Shown here one piece after another: positions 31,139 to 40,359 of a DNA stretch of 64,000 nucleotides. The DNA comes from an uncultured Pseudomonadales bacterium (GTDB lineage Bacteria; Pseudomonadota; Gammaproteobacteria; Pseudomonadales; CANNCY01): contig CANNCY010000005.1 in assembly GCA_947503335.1 (NCBI GenBank), positions 124,001 to 188,000 on the forward strand. Direction: 5' to 3'. The position numbers and the translations under genes are program-made. The notes beneath the pieces are model-generated. The model saw only the letters and a list, made by a program, of their open reading frames with translations. It was not told the origin of the DNA and did not search any database. Every line of letters begins with the position of its first letter. The stretch's first letter is position 1.

Positions 31139-32410
31139 TTAGTCTTCACTTTTTGACTGGTCGTGATCTAGCGCAAACAGCGCCCGCACAGTGGTAACCA
31201 GTTCTTCATTCTGCTCAACACCAGCCTGGCGCAACTGCGTCGTTGGCTGATGTAATAATTTGTTTGTTAAGCTGTGGGCAAACCGCTGCAACACCTGCTC
31301 GGGTGCCACACCAGCCTGAAGCTGACTCAACGCTTTGCGCAATTCAGCATCTTTGATAGAGGCAACACTATCGCGCAAATCGGTGATTGCACCGGCACTC
31401 GCCCTAGTACGTACCTGGTGCTCAAATTGCCCCACACCCTCGTGAACGATTTGCTCGGCTGCGTTAGCCGCCTCATGCCTCTGACGCATACCTTCGTCAA
31501 TAACGTCTTTCAAATCATCAACGGTATACAGGTACACTCCATCTACTGATTCAACTTCGGGCTCAACATCGCGCGGCACCGCGATATCTACAATAAACAT
31601 CGGGTTACCTCGGCGCACCGCCATCGCAGACTCAACTGCTCCCTTACCCAATATAGGCAATTGACTAGCCGTTGACGAGATAACGATATCAGCCTCAGCA
31701 AGATGGTTAGGCAAATCTGATAGTAAGATCGCATGACCGCCTGTGCGCTCGGCCAATTGCGCAGCGTTCGCCAAGGTTCGGTTCGCAATAAGAACGTTCT
31801 GCACCCCTTGCTCGACCAGATGCTTAGCTACCAGCTCGATGGTTTCGCCAGCGCCAATGAGTAACGCCGTTGTCGACGCCAAGCTATCGAAGATACGTGA
31901 TGCCAACGATACGGCGGCAAAAGCAACCGACACCGGATTCTCGCCAATAGCCGTTTCGGTTCTAATACGCTTAGCCACATTGAAACTGTGCTGAACGGCT
32001 CGATGTAACTCAGAATCAATAGCACCCGACTCTTTGGCCACAGCGTATGCCGACTTCAACTGACCAAAAATCTGAGGTTCGCCTAGCACTAGCGATTCAA
32101 GACCCGCCGCTACACGCATCAAATGCTTAGCTGCCTCACCATCGGCAAAGGCATAGCCTGCCGATTGCAACGCTGCCAAATCAGCTTTCTGATAACCAGC
32201 TAACCACTGATACACCAAGTCGGCCTGCACTTCGCCAGCAATCAGAATCTCTGTACGGTTACATGTAGATAACAGCATGGCACCGCGCACACCCTTAACC
32301 TGTAACAGTGAAGAATGGGCGTCGTCAAAGGCTTCGGGCACAAACGCAATTTGCTCGCGCAGCGCAACCGATGCCGATTTATGGCTAATACCTACTACAA
32401 GAAGCGACAA
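31139..32410 (-). CDS. hemA: glutamyl-tRNA reductase
   Basis: Reduces Glu-tRNA to glutamate-1-semialdehyde, the first step of C5 tetrapyrrole synthesis. The catalytic Cys50 is in LLSTCNRTEI, and the NADPH-binding segment ALLIGAGETIELVAKHL and the C-terminal dimerisation helices are present; 423 residues. It heads hemA-prfA-prmC-moeB and diverges from the TPR lipoprotein gene with 143 bases between. Confidence 0.97.
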   Translation of the reverse strand: MSLLVVGISHKSASVALREQIAFVPEAFDDAHSSLLQVKGVRGAMLLSTCNRTEILIAGEVQADLVYQWLAGYQKADLAALQSAGYAFADGEAAKHLMRVAAGLESLVLGEPQIFGQLKSAYAVAKESGAIDSELHRAVQHSFNVAKRIRTETAIGENPVSVAFAAVSLASRIFDSLASTTALLIGAGETIELVAKHLVEQGVQNVLIANRTLANAAQLAERTGGHAILLSDLPNHLAEADIVISSTASQLPILGKGAVESAMAVRRGNPMFIVDIAVPRDVEPEVESVDGVYLYTVDDLKDVIDEGMRQRHEAANAAEQIVHEGVGQFEHQVRTRASAGAITDLRDSVASIKDAELRKALSQLQAGVAPEQVLQRFAHSLTNKLLHQPTTQLRQAGVEQNEELVTTVRALFALDHDQSKSED

Positions 32411-32553
32411 AGAAATGGGCCTAATTATTGAAAATACCGCACAATTTTACGTTACCAACACTAAACTACAACCCACATTTACACATCATTCGCGATGTCT
32501 AGACTAGGCAGGCCTATATGGCTGTGCCACAATGCCCTTTATTGGGAGAATAC

Positions 32554-34293
32554 ATGTTTCAGTATAAAAAGCGCCTAGCCTTAAGTATCGCCGCTGCAAT
32601 AGTCATAACCGGCTGCTCAACCACCCCTGTGATCGAGCAACAAGATACGACTGCATCTATCAAAACGCCAACCAGCGAAAAGGCTGCAGAACCAGCCTAT
32701 GGCCACTTTGAGGCTGACTCTTTGCAGGCACTGCTTGAGGCCGAGTTTTACATGTATCGCGACCAGCCCGAACAAGCCGCCGAACGCTATGTTAGCCAGG
32801 CTGTCAAAACAGGCGACCAACAAATCGCGAAACTGGCAACCCAACTTGCCGAGTTCACCGATAACGACGACTTATTAAAAGAAGCTGCCAACGTTTGGAT
32901 ACAACAAGCACCTGGCGAGCCTAGCGCCAACGCCATACTGGCTCGCCAAGCGGCACGCGAAGGCGATGTTAACAAGGCAATTAGCCTAAGCAAGCATCTA
33001 GCAGATTCTGAATACCTGCCCCCTTACCTAGCCATTATTGATGCGTACGAACCAGCCAGCGATAGCGAGCGCACTAGCATCAAGTTATTTTTACAAGATG
33101 AGCGCAACCGCCGAGGCAGCCTAGCGCAATTAGATACAGCCTCTGCCGTTGCCGATCACATCGATGGCAATAGCGACCAGGCAGCCAACGCGCTCTCTGC
33201 AACCCTAGACCTGTACCCTAGCTATCTACCTGCAGCCTTTGCACTAAGCCAGGTACTTGCTAAAAGTGGGCGCAAAGACGAAATTTACGAACAGCTTGCC
33301 CCTCACTTTGAGAACATCGAAAACCCCAAAGCGCTTCAGCAATTTGCTCGCACATTATTAAGACTGCGCCTTGATGAAGAATCACTGAAGGTTTATCAGC
33401 GCTTAATCGCGGCAAATCAAGGCACTGCCACAGACCTATTAACAGCAGGCCTAATTGCGCTCAATGTTGGCGAACAAGACACCGCGTTAGTCTATCTTGA
33501 CCAAGCCCAACTGGCCGTTGATTCAACTGAGGCCCAAAAAGCGTCAGCGGCAGTGTATAAAGCAATCATCTTTATCGAGCGCGACTCTCGCCTAGCCGCC
33601 CAAAAGCAATTAGATAGTATTACTAGCGCCGAATCACTGACTCAGGCAACCGCGGTAGCCCTACGTCAACTGGCGTCGCAATCAATGCTAGACCAGGCCG
33701 AATTATTAGTCGCCATAGGTGCCACTGCTCAACCGACTGTCGCCGCCACGCTTTATAACCAGCTTGCAGAACTATTTTTGACGCAAGGCAACAACAAGAA
33801 AGCAATCGACATAGCCAACAATGGCCTGTCGCAGTTCGCCAATCACGAAGGTCTAAGCTACACCCTAGCGCTAGCCTATCAACGAGATAATCAGCCAGAT
33901 CAGTTCGAGCTAACACTACTAAGACTGATTGAACGCAACCCAGAGCATGCCCACGCGTTAAATGCTCTCGGCTATTTTTGGATCGACAACAACCTTCGAT
34001 TCGAACAAGCCTATCTGCTAGTTTCTCGGGCTAACGAACTGCTGCCTGACACGGCTGCTATTATCGACAGCCTTGGCTGGTATCACTACAAAGTGGGCGA
34101 GTTAGTTACCGCTATCGAGCTACTAACCCAGGCATACCAAAAATCTACCGACCCAGAAATTGCATCGCATCTTGCAACAGCGCTGCGCGCCGTAGGCCGA
34201 AACGACCAAGCCGAGATTATTTATCGCCACGCACTACGCTATCATCCAGAGAGCGAAATATTAAAACGCCTGTCAGTACAGCTAGGAATCTAA
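32554..34293 (+). CDS. TPR-repeat outer-membrane lipoprotein
   Basis: A 579-residue lipoprotein with several tetratricopeptide repeats. ATG 32554 follows TTGGGAGAA and gives a signal peptide with lipobox VITGC (Cys21); the open frame extends 12 codons further upstream without support. Repeats are clearest towards the C-terminus (HAHALNALGYFWIDNNLRFE and ATALRAVGRNDQAEIIYRHA). It matches by position the TPR gene that precedes lolB in Pseudomonas; its role is not settled. Its stop abuts the lolB ATG. Confidence 0.88.
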   Translation: MFQYKKRLALSIAAAIVITGCSTTPVIEQQDTTASIKTPTSEKAAEPAYGHFEADSLQALLEAEFYMYRDQPEQAAERYVSQAVKTGDQQIAKLATQLAEFTDNDDLLKEAANVWIQQAPGEPSANAILARQAAREGDVNKAISLSKHLADSEYLPPYLAIIDAYEPASDSERTSIKLFLQDERNRRGSLAQLDTASAVADHIDGNSDQAANALSATLDLYPSYLPAAFALSQVLAKSGRKDEIYEQLAPHFENIENPKALQQFARTLLRLRLDEESLKVYQRLIAANQGTATDLLTAGLIALNVGEQDTALVYLDQAQLAVDSTEAQKASAAVYKAIIFIERDSRLAAQKQLDSITSAESLTQATAVALRQLASQSMLDQAELLVAIGATAQPTVAATLYNQLAELFLTQGNNKKAIDIANNGLSQFANHEGLSYTLALAYQRDNQPDQFELTLLRLIERNPEHAHALNALGYFWIDNNLRFEQAYLLVSRANELLPDTAAIIDSLGWYHYKVGELVTAIELLTQAYQKSTDPEIASHLATALRAVGRNDQAEIIYRHALRYHPESEILKRLSVQLGI

Positions 34294-34824
34294 ATGCTAT
34301 CTAAGTGTATAAAGTGTGCGATCATCCTAACCACAGCAGCCTGGCTAGCAGCTTGCTCGACCGTACAGACGGTCAACGAGAAAACACAATGGGTTGCCAC
34401 AGGCAAGGTTCAGTTTAGAGACAAAGCCACCAAAGAATCGTTTAACGGCAGCTTTCAATGGCAAAGCTTAAGTGACGGGTTTGAACTTAACCTACAAGCC
34501 CCGCTAGGCGCCGGCTCAATGCAATTAAGCCAAGAGGGCAACCAAGCAACACTCGCCCTGTCTGATGGCAGCACCCATTACCACGAAAATGCTGGCGAGC
34601 TAATCTCGGCTGCACTGAATCAACCGATACCCATAGACGCAATCAATGATCTATTGCTAGCCCCCGAATCTAGCCCCCTGCCTCGTGATCTTAGTCAATG
34701 GCAGGTAAATCGACGCAACTATCAGTCATTCGAAGGGTTTGAAACCCCTATTGCTACCCGTATCGACCTTACTAAAGACAGCTACCAGATCAAACTGATC
34801 GTCAAGTCGTTAAAGCAACAGTAA
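34294..34824 (+). CDS. lolB: outer-membrane lipoprotein insertion protein LolB
   Basis: Receives lipoproteins from LolA and inserts them in the outer membrane; it is itself a lipoprotein with lipobox WLAAC (Cys21). The 176 residues show the LolB pattern: GKVQFRDKATKESFNGSFQW, LNLQAPLGAGSMQL and a Pro-rich LLLAPESSPLPRDLSQW. It lies directly between the TPR lipoprotein and ispE, the conserved order. Confidence 0.92.
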   Translation: MLSKCIKCAIILTTAAWLAACSTVQTVNEKTQWVATGKVQFRDKATKESFNGSFQWQSLSDGFELNLQAPLGAGSMQLSQEGNQATLALSDGSTHYHENAGELISAALNQPIPIDAINDLLLAPESSPLPRDLSQWQVNRRNYQSFEGFETPIATRIDLTKDSYQIKLIVKSLKQQ

Positions 34825-34829
34825 TTACT

Positions 34830-35675
34830 ATGACCCTTGTTTTACCCGCTCCGGCAAAAATCAATTTAAACCTCAATATCATTGGCCAGCGCGACGATGG
34901 CTACCATCTGCTGCAAAGTCTGTTTCAAATTGTTGACGCGTGCGATTACATCCACCTTGAACACAGTGATGAGATTCGCTTTAGCTGCAACCACCCTGAA
35001 CTCGCCAATGACGACAATCTAGTGGTTAAAGCTGCCAAACTGTTAAAAAAACATACAGGCTGCACGCAAGGGGCCGAGATATTCTTAGACAAACAGCTAC
35101 CCTTTGGTGGCGGATTAGGCAGCGGCAGCTCAGACGCTGCAACAACGCTAATAGGCCTAAACAGCCTATGGAAATGCGGCCTAAGCAACGAAGAGTTAGC
35201 CAAGCTTGGATTAACACTAGGGGCCGACGTACCCATCTTTATTTATGGAAAAAGCGCTTGGGTAGAAGGCATTGGCGAACTGATAGAGCCCGTTCAAATA
35301 CCACAAAAATACTATGTTGTGGTAGCCCCCGACTGCCATGTAAGTACGGTAAAAATATTTACTCACAAACGTTTGACAAGAGACAGTCCGATCATTAAAG
35401 TACGCCTCGCTCTTGAGGGACACGCCAACAACGATTGTGAGGCGCTGGTAAGAGACCTTTACCCCGAGGTAAACGAGGCACTGAACTGGTTAAACCAGTT
35501 TACTAAAGCCAAGTTAACCGGCACAGGGGGATGTGTTTTTGCCCAGTTTGATTCCTTTGAAGACGCAAGAGCTATAGTTAATATGCTTCCTGCAAATTTA
35601 TCTGGTATAGTTTGCAAAGGTTGTGATACTTCACCGCTGATTACAGCGATTGAAGATCAAACAACTGGGGTGTAG
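34830..35675 (+). CDS. ispE: 4-diphosphocytidyl-2-C-methyl-D-erythritol kinase
   Basis: GHMP kinase of the MEP isoprenoid pathway. The ATP-binding loop PFGGGLGSGSSDAATTL and the N-terminal LPAPAKINLNLNIIG are diagnostic; 281 residues. The last ten bases, including its TAG stop, lie inside the downstream tRNA-Gln gene. Confidence 0.96.
   Translation: MTLVLPAPAKINLNLNIIGQRDDGYHLLQSLFQIVDACDYIHLEHSDEIRFSCNHPELANDDNLVVKAAKLLKKHTGCTQGAEIFLDKQLPFGGGLGSGSSDAATTLIGLNSLWKCGLSNEELAKLGLTLGADVPIFIYGKSAWVEGIGELIEPVQIPQKYYVVVAPDCHVSTVKIFTHKRLTRDSPIIKVRLALEGHANNDCEALVRDLYPEVNEALNWLNQFTKAKLTGTGGCVFAQFDSFEDARAIVNMLPANLSGIVCKGCDTSPLITAIEDQTTGV
35603..35611 (+). promoter_or_regulatory. possible extended -10 promoter for tRNA-Gln
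   Basis: TGGTATAGT inside the ispE coding sequence fits an extended -10 element (TGnTATAnT) about 55 bases upstream of the tRNA. No convincing -35 is seen; the tRNA could equally be cut from the ispE transcript. Confidence 0.3.
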
Positions 35676-35740
35676 CCAAGCGGTAAGGCAGCGGGTTTTG
35701 ATCCCGTCATGCGAAGGTTCGAATCCTTCCACCCCAGCCA
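35666..35740 (+). tRNA. tRNA-Gln(TTG)
   Basis: A complete cloverleaf: acceptor TGGGGTG / CACCCCA, D-arm, anticodon stem GCGGG / CCCGT with loop TTTTGAT (anticodon TTG at 35698-35700), T-arm GAAGG-TTCGAAT-CCTTC, discriminator G and encoded CCA. Position between ispE and prs is conserved in Pseudomonas. The 5' acceptor strand overlaps the ispE stop. Confidence 0.96.
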
Positions 35741-35781
35741 TTTTCTCATCATTCTAATCGCCAACCATAAAGGTACCGCCC

Positions 35782-36723
35782 GTGGCAAACATGATGGTCT
35801 TCACAGGCAACGCAAACCCCGCGTTAGCTGAAAAAATCGTAGATCAACTTTCTATTCCCCTTGGTAGTGCAAAAGTAGGCAAGTTCTCTGACGGCGAAAC
35901 TGCTGTTGAACTTATCGAAAACGTACGCGGCCAAGATGTATTCGTAGTGCAATCAACCTGCCAACCAACTAACGACAGCTTAATGGAGCTACTCGTACTA
36001 GTTGACGCGCTTAAGCGCGCTTCAGCAGGCCGAATCACTGCGGTAATCCCCTACTTTGGTTATGCTCGCCAAGATCGTCGCGTACGATCTGCCCGTGTAC
36101 CCATCACCGCAAAAGTAGTTGCCGACATGATTCATCGCGCTGGCGTTGACCGAGTACTAACGGTTGACCTGCACGCCGAGCAGATTCAGGGCTTCTTCGA
36201 TATTGCGGTAGATAATGTATACGCATCAACCGTACTGTTAGACGATATCGAGCGCCGCAAGTTTGAAGATCTTATTGTTGTGTCTCCAGACATCGGTGGC
36301 GTAGTACGCGCTCGCGCAGTGGCTAAAGCACTAGGTGTAGACCTTGCTATTATTGATAAGCGTCGCCCTGAAGCTAACGTAGCTGAAGTGATGAATATTA
36401 TCGGTGACGTAGAAGGCCGCAGCTGTCTACTAATCGACGACATGATCGACACCGCTGGCACACTATGCAAAGCAGCCGACGCCCTTGTGGCCAAAGGCGC
36501 AGTATCTGTGCATGCCTACTGTACTCACCCAGTACTAAGCGGCAACGCCATGCCTAACATCAAGAACTCGCAAATCACATCGGTAACCGTTACTGACACG
36601 ATTCCGCTAACTGAAGCCGCCAAGGGCGAGCCTAAGATTCGCCAAATCTCACTAGCAGGTATGCTAGCTGAGGCTATGCGCCGCGTTAGCAATGCCGAGT
36701 CGATCAGCGCGATGTTCCGCTAA
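35782..36723 (+). CDS. prs: ribose-phosphate pyrophosphokinase
   Basis: Makes PRPP from ribose 5-phosphate and ATP for nucleotide, His and Trp synthesis. GTG 35782, eight bases after AAAGG, gives the family-like start [19 protein letters not shown] codons at 35791 and 35794 are alternatives. The PRPP-binding motif [14 protein letters not shown] and the flexible-loop [18 protein letters not shown] are intact; 313 residues. Confidence 0.97.
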   Translation: MANMMVFTGNANPALAEKIVDQLSIPLGSAKVGKFSDGETAVELIENVRGQDVFVVQSTCQPTNDSLMELLVLVDALKRASAGRITAVIPYFGYARQDRRVRSARVPITAKVVADMIHRAGVDRVLTVDLHAEQIQGFFDIAVDNVYASTVLLDDIERRKFEDLIVVSPDIGGVVRARAVAKALGVDLAIIDKRRPEANVAEVMNIIGDVEGRSCLLIDDMIDTAGTLCKAADALVAKGAVSVHAYCTHPVLSGNAMPNIKNSQITSVTVTDTIPLTEAAKGEPKIRQISLAGMLAEAMRRVSNAESISAMFR

Positions 36724-36801
36724 TCAGCGATTTGCCTACGTTTCGGTAGGTTTCGGTAGTATATCGCCTTGCAGCCGAAGCCCTCTTCGGTTAGCATCAT
36801 C

Positions 36802-36842
36802 AACCCCAAATCTGGTCGCAAGATTTGGGGTTTATTTTTATT
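36802..36842 (+). terminator. terminator-like hairpin between prs and rplY
   Basis: A perfect 12-bp stem (AACCCCAAATCT, 36802-36813; AGATTTGGGGTT, 36821-36832) with a 7-base loop is followed by a T-rich tract and sits immediately before the rplY Shine-Dalgarno. It may end prs transcripts or act as a leader attenuator for rplY. Confidence 0.75.
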
Positions 36843-36855
36843 TAAGGAAATGACT

Positions 36856-37488
36856 ATGTCTAACGATTTCACTTTAAACGCCGTAAAACGTGAAGACCAG
36901 GGGAAAGGTGCGAGCCGCCGCCTTCGTCGCGAAGCGGGTCTAGTACCAGCTGTTGTTTACGGTGGTAAGTCTAAGAAGCCAGCGGCTATCTCTCTAGAGT
37001 TCCGTGAGCTTGTTAAAGCACTTGAGAACGAAGCGTTCTACTCTCACATCATCGAGCTAAGCATCGAAGGCAAAACTGAGAACGTAGTTCTTAAAGACCT
37101 ACAGCGTCACCCATCTAAGCCTGTTATCTACCACGCTGACTTTATGCGTGTTAACAAGACTCAAAAGATCAAGATGTCTGTACCTCTACACTTCTTGAAC
37201 GAAGAGACTTGTGTTGGTGTTAAGATGCAGGGCGGCAAGATCAGCCACAACCTAAACGAGCTAGAAGTAGAATGTACTGCGGCGAACCTACCTGAGTTCA
37301 TCGAAGTAGACCTAGCTGAAGTTGAAGCTGGCCAAGTAGTTCACATCTCTGATGTTAAACTACCGAAAGGCGTTACTTCTGTAGCTCTAGCGCACGGCAC
37401 CGACCACGACCACCCGGTTGTAACTGTTGCTAAGCCTAAGGGTTCTGCAGCTTCTGAAGAAGAGTCAGAAGAAGCTGGCGAAGAGTAA
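36856..37488 (+). CDS. rplY: 50S ribosomal protein L25 (Ctc-type, with TL5 domain)
   Basis: 5S-rRNA-binding ribosomal protein. ATG 36856 gives 210 residues beginning [20 protein letters not shown] and is spaced seven bases from AAGGAA; an ATG at 36850 is too close to that site. The N-terminal L25 domain (to about 95) is followed by the TL5/CTC beta domain and an acidic Glu/Ser tail. Codon use is more biased than in neighbours, consistent with high expression. Confidence 0.96.
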   Translation: MSNDFTLNAVKREDQGKGASRRLRREAGLVPAVVYGGKSKKPAAISLEFRELVKALENEAFYSHIIELSIEGKTENVVLKDLQRHPSKPVIYHADFMRVNKTQKIKMSVPLHFLNEETCVGVKMQGGKISHNLNELEVECTAANLPEFIEVDLAEVEAGQVVHISDVKLPKGVTSVALAHGTDHDHPVVTVAKPKGSAASEEESEEAGEE

Positions 37489-37514
37489 TCTCTCGCTAAC
37501 TTAAAGGACAAACG

Positions 37515-38096
37515 ATGACTTCATCGATTCGTCTAATAGTCGGCCTCGGTAACCCCGGGGCCGATTACTATCAGACACGCCATAATGCAGGTGAAGACTT
37601 TGTTGAAGCGGTAGCCCGCTCTGCAGGGGTAAGCCTTAGCAAAGATTCAAAATACTTTGGCCGCGTCGCCAAAGCATTTATTGGCAACCGCCCTGTTTGG
37701 TTGTTGGTTCCAGAAACCTTCATGAACCGCAGTGGTAAATCGGTTGCAGCCCTAGCCAACTTTTATAAGATCGAGCCAGAAGAAATCTTAGTAGCGCACG
37801 ACGAGCTAGACCTAGACCCAGGTGTAGCCAAGCTCAAGATAGGCGGCGGTCACGGCGGCCATAACGGGCTAAAAGACATTATTTCAAGTTTGGGTAACAA
37901 CAAAGGCTTTGCCCGCCTACGATTAGGTATCGGCCACCCCGGCCACGCAAGCCAGGTATCCAACTTTGTGCTTAAAAAAGCACCTAAGAACGAGTTTGAG
38001 GCAACCGAAGACGCTGCCGCTAAAGCACTCGCACAATTAGATTTAGTAGTAGCCGGTGACATGCAAAACGCCATGCAGCGCCTACACTCAGCGTAA
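37515..38096 (+). CDS. pth: peptidyl-tRNA hydrolase
   Basis: Recycles tRNA from dropped-off peptidyl-tRNA. The motif [17 protein letters not shown] carries the catalytic His (residue 23 here), and [13 protein letters not shown] and the Asp in [10 protein letters not shown] are present; 193 residues. It follows rplY, as in Pseudomonas and E. coli relatives. Confidence 0.97.
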   Translation: MTSSIRLIVGLGNPGADYYQTRHNAGEDFVEAVARSAGVSLSKDSKYFGRVAKAFIGNRPVWLLVPETFMNRSGKSVAALANFYKIEPEEILVAHDELDLDPGVAKLKIGGGHGGHNGLKDIISSLGNNKGFARLRLGIGHPGHASQVSNFVLKKAPKNEFEATEDAAAKALAQLDLVVAGDMQNAMQRLHSA

Positions 38097-38114
38097 CAAC
38101 GACAGGAACGAACC

Positions 38115-39209
38115 ATGGGTATTAAGTGTGGCATTGTTGGCCTACCTAACGTAGGTAAATCAACTCTTTTCAACGCGCTAACTAAAGCTGGCATCGATGC
38201 AGAGAACTTTCCGTTCTGTACCATCGAGCCAAACTCGGGCATCGTGCCGATTCCTGATCCGCGCCAAACCAAGATCGCCGAAATCGTAAAGCCTGAAAAA
38301 GAGATTGCTACAACCATGGAGTTTGTAGACATCGCTGGTCTAGTAGAAGGCGCCTCTAAAGGTGAAGGTCTTGGTAACCAGTTTTTGGCAAACATCCGAG
38401 AAACCGATGCTATCGCTCATGTTGTTCGCTGCTTTGAAGACCCTAACGTGATTCACGTATCTGCCAAGGTTGACCCTGCTGCAGATATCGACGTTATCAA
38501 CACCGAACTCGCTCTAGCTGACCTTGAGTCAGTAGAAAAGCAGCTGCAGCGCTTTAACCGTGCAGCTAAAGGTGGCGACAAAGAAGCAATCGCTCTTAAA
38601 GGCATTATCGAAGCTAAGCTACTACCTCAGCTAAACGAATGTCAGCCGGTACGTGCACTTGATCTAGATAAAGATGAACTAAAGCTTATTAAGCAGCTGC
38701 ACTTAATCACTATCAAGCCGACCATGTACATCGCCAATGTTGACGAAGAAGGCTTTGAAGACAACCCACACCTAGACGTTGTTCGTGGTATCGCAGACGC
38801 CGAAGGTGGCGAAGTGGTTGTAATCTGCAACAAGCTAGAAGCTGAGATCGCCGAGCTAGACGACGAAGAGCGTGACGAGTTCTTAGCCGACCTTGGTATG
38901 GAAGAGCCCGGCCTAGATCGCGTAATTCGCGCTGGCTACAACCTACTTGGTTTGCAGACCTACTTTACTGCAGGCGTTAAAGAAGTTCGCGCATGGACGG
39001 TAAAGGTAGGCGCTACTGCCCCACAAGCAGCAGGCGTTATTCACACCGACTTTGAGCGCGGCTTCATTCGTGCCGAAGTAACCGCCTACGACGACTTTAT
39101 TCAGTACAACGGCGAAGCTGGTGCTAAAGAAGCGGGCAAATGGCGTCTTGAAGGCAAAGAGTACCTCGTTAAAGATGGTGACATCATTCACTTCAGATTT
39201 AACGTATAA
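38115..39209 (+). CDS. ychF: redox-regulated ATPase YchF
   Basis: Obg-family P-loop protein that prefers ATP to GTP; linked to ribosome function and oxidative stress. G1 is GLPNVGKST, the switch region has [20 protein letters not shown], and the C-terminal TGS domain ends with [10 protein letters not shown]. The 364-residue length is standard. A well-spaced AGGAACG precedes the ATG. Confidence 0.97.
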   Translation: MGIKCGIVGLPNVGKSTLFNALTKAGIDAENFPFCTIEPNSGIVPIPDPRQTKIAEIVKPEKEIATTMEFVDIAGLVEGASKGEGLGNQFLANIRETDAIAHVVRCFEDPNVIHVSAKVDPAADIDVINTELALADLESVEKQLQRFNRAAKGGDKEAIALKGIIEAKLLPQLNECQPVRALDLDKDELKLIKQLHLITIKPTMYIANVDEEGFEDNPHLDVVRGIADAEGGEVVVICNKLEAEIAELDDEERDEFLADLGMEEPGLDRVIRAGYNLLGLQTYFTAGVKEVRAWTVKVGATAPQAAGVIHTDFERGFIRAEVTAYDDFIQYNGEAGAKEAGKWRLEGKEYLVKDGDIIHFRFNV

Positions 39210-39269
39210 GGCGTTTATACCTAAGCCACTGATTGGCCTAAGCGTTTGAAAATTGGCAATATTTTGCCC

Positions 39270-39298
39270 TTGACCAAATGGCCTTTCACTGGTTTAAT
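39270..39298 (+). promoter_or_regulatory. sigma-70 promoter of tRNA-Met
   Basis: TTGACC (39270-39275), 17 bases, then TTTAAT (39293-39298): five of six matches at each element. The bases after the -10 (ACGCGCC) form a GC-rich discriminator typical of stringently controlled stable-RNA promoters. Transcription would start about seven bases before the mature tRNA. Confidence 0.75.
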
Positions 39299-39312
39299 AC
39301 GCGCCACTTAAA

Positions 39313-39389
39313 GGCTACGTAGCTCAGTTGGTTAGAGCACAGCATTCATAATGCTGGGGTCACTGGTTCAAGTCCAGTCGTAGCTACCA
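39313..39389 (+). tRNA. tRNA-Met(CAT), elongator type
   Basis: Cloverleaf with acceptor GGCTACG / CGTAGCT (one G-U end pair), anticodon stem CAGCA / TGCTG, loop TTCATAA (CAT at 39347-39349), T-arm ACTGG-TTCAAGT-CCAGT and encoded CCA. The sequence closely resembles E. coli elongator metT rather than the initiator tRNA. Confidence 0.95.
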
Positions 39390-39394
39390 TATTC

Positions 39395-39427
39395 AAAAAT
39401 CCAGTTCTTACGAACTGGATTTTTTTT
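39395..39427 (+). terminator. intrinsic terminator of tRNA-Met
   Basis: Stem ATCCAGTTC / GAACTGGAT with loop TTAC, followed by eight Ts, beginning six bases after the tRNA CCA end. Confidence 0.92.
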
Positions 39428-39517
39428 CGTCTATAGAAAAGCCAGCAAACGACTGAGTACAAAATAAATCTTTTTTGATACTATTGCTTCGACATTTAAT
39501 AAAAAAGGATTTTTATA

Positions 39518-40300
39518 ATGAAGAAGCTACTGCCTGTGGCAGCTGTTTTGGCTGCGCCTATTCTGTTTTCTCAATCTGTTTCTGCAGAGTCGATGTTCTC
39601 TCAGCACAAGAGTAATAACTTTAATGAAGAGTTTTTGTTTAATTGGGGCGTCACCCAGATCGACAACGATCTAGGTGATATCGACGTTCAAGCCGCCGCT
39701 CTTGATTACACCTATTACTTTGGCGACTTTAAGGCAGACAAGGGCATGCCCTATAACCTAGGTGTATTCATCGCGCCACGCAGCACAGTGACGACAGGCT
39801 TTTATTATGCCGATGCAGGCTTTGGTAGCGACCATGACTGGAGCGGTGTGTCGGGCACATACGTAGCAGATAACGGCTTTACCATCAGTGCCGACTATAG
39901 CCATTTTGACGAAAGCTATGGTGGCGGTATTGGCTATTACTTTAAAGAAGCCCAAAAGGTCAGTGCTTACTTTCGTGAAGACATAGCTAGCTTAGGTTAC
40001 CAGGGGTATTTTCGGCTCGACGGCGAGCGCGGTGCATACCTTGACGCAGCCTACACTGACGACGAATTTAACGACAGCTTTAGGGTAGATGCGCGCTATT
40101 ACCTTAATCGCCAATTTCATGTAGGTGCTGGCTACACTAGTGTATTTAATGGCCTTATTGATGATCACAACATATTTTCACTTTCGGCACAGTACTGGCT
40201 AAACGGTAACGCCGCCCTTTCAGTTGGCACTAGCCACTCTGACGACGATGTAGATACGTCGACTTACTTTGCCAATCTAACGATTCGAATTCGCTACTAG
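39518..40300 (+). CDS. putative outer-membrane beta-barrel protein
   Basis: A 260-residue protein with a signal peptide ending near SQSVSA and a body of alternating polar and aromatic strands (ALDYTYYFGDF, AYFREDIASLGYQGYFRLDG, FRVDARYYLNRQFHVGAGY). It ends in RIRY, a terminal aromatic as in barrel proteins. It resembles small putative porins without matching a named family that I can assign. It has its own terminator and a strong AAAAGGA site. Confidence 0.7.
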   Translation: MKKLLPVAAVLAAPILFSQSVSAESMFSQHKSNNFNEEFLFNWGVTQIDNDLGDIDVQAAALDYTYYFGDFKADKGMPYNLGVFIAPRSTVTTGFYYADAGFGSDHDWSGVSGTYVADNGFTISADYSHFDESYGGGIGYYFKEAQKVSAYFREDIASLGYQGYFRLDGERGAYLDAAYTDDEFNDSFRVDARYYLNRQFHVGAGYTSVFNGLIDDHNIFSLSAQYWLNGNAALSVGTSHSDDDVDTSTYFANLTIRIRY

Positions 40301-40312
40301 TTCGTCGTGATA

Positions 40313-40342
40313 AAAAAAGGCGCTCAATCGAGCGCCTTTTTT
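40313..40342. terminator. bidirectional intrinsic terminator
   Basis: Stem AAAAAAGGCGCTC / GAGCGCCTTTTTT with loop AATC, between the convergent barrel-protein and TonB-receptor genes; the flanking A and T tracts allow use on both strands. Confidence 0.93.
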
Positions 40343-40359
40343 ATACCACCAACTAACCT

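Noticed and set aside
37850-38395. 181-codon antisense frame across the pth-ychF junction
   Set aside because: Both genes on the other strand are certain; the frame reflects their codon bias.
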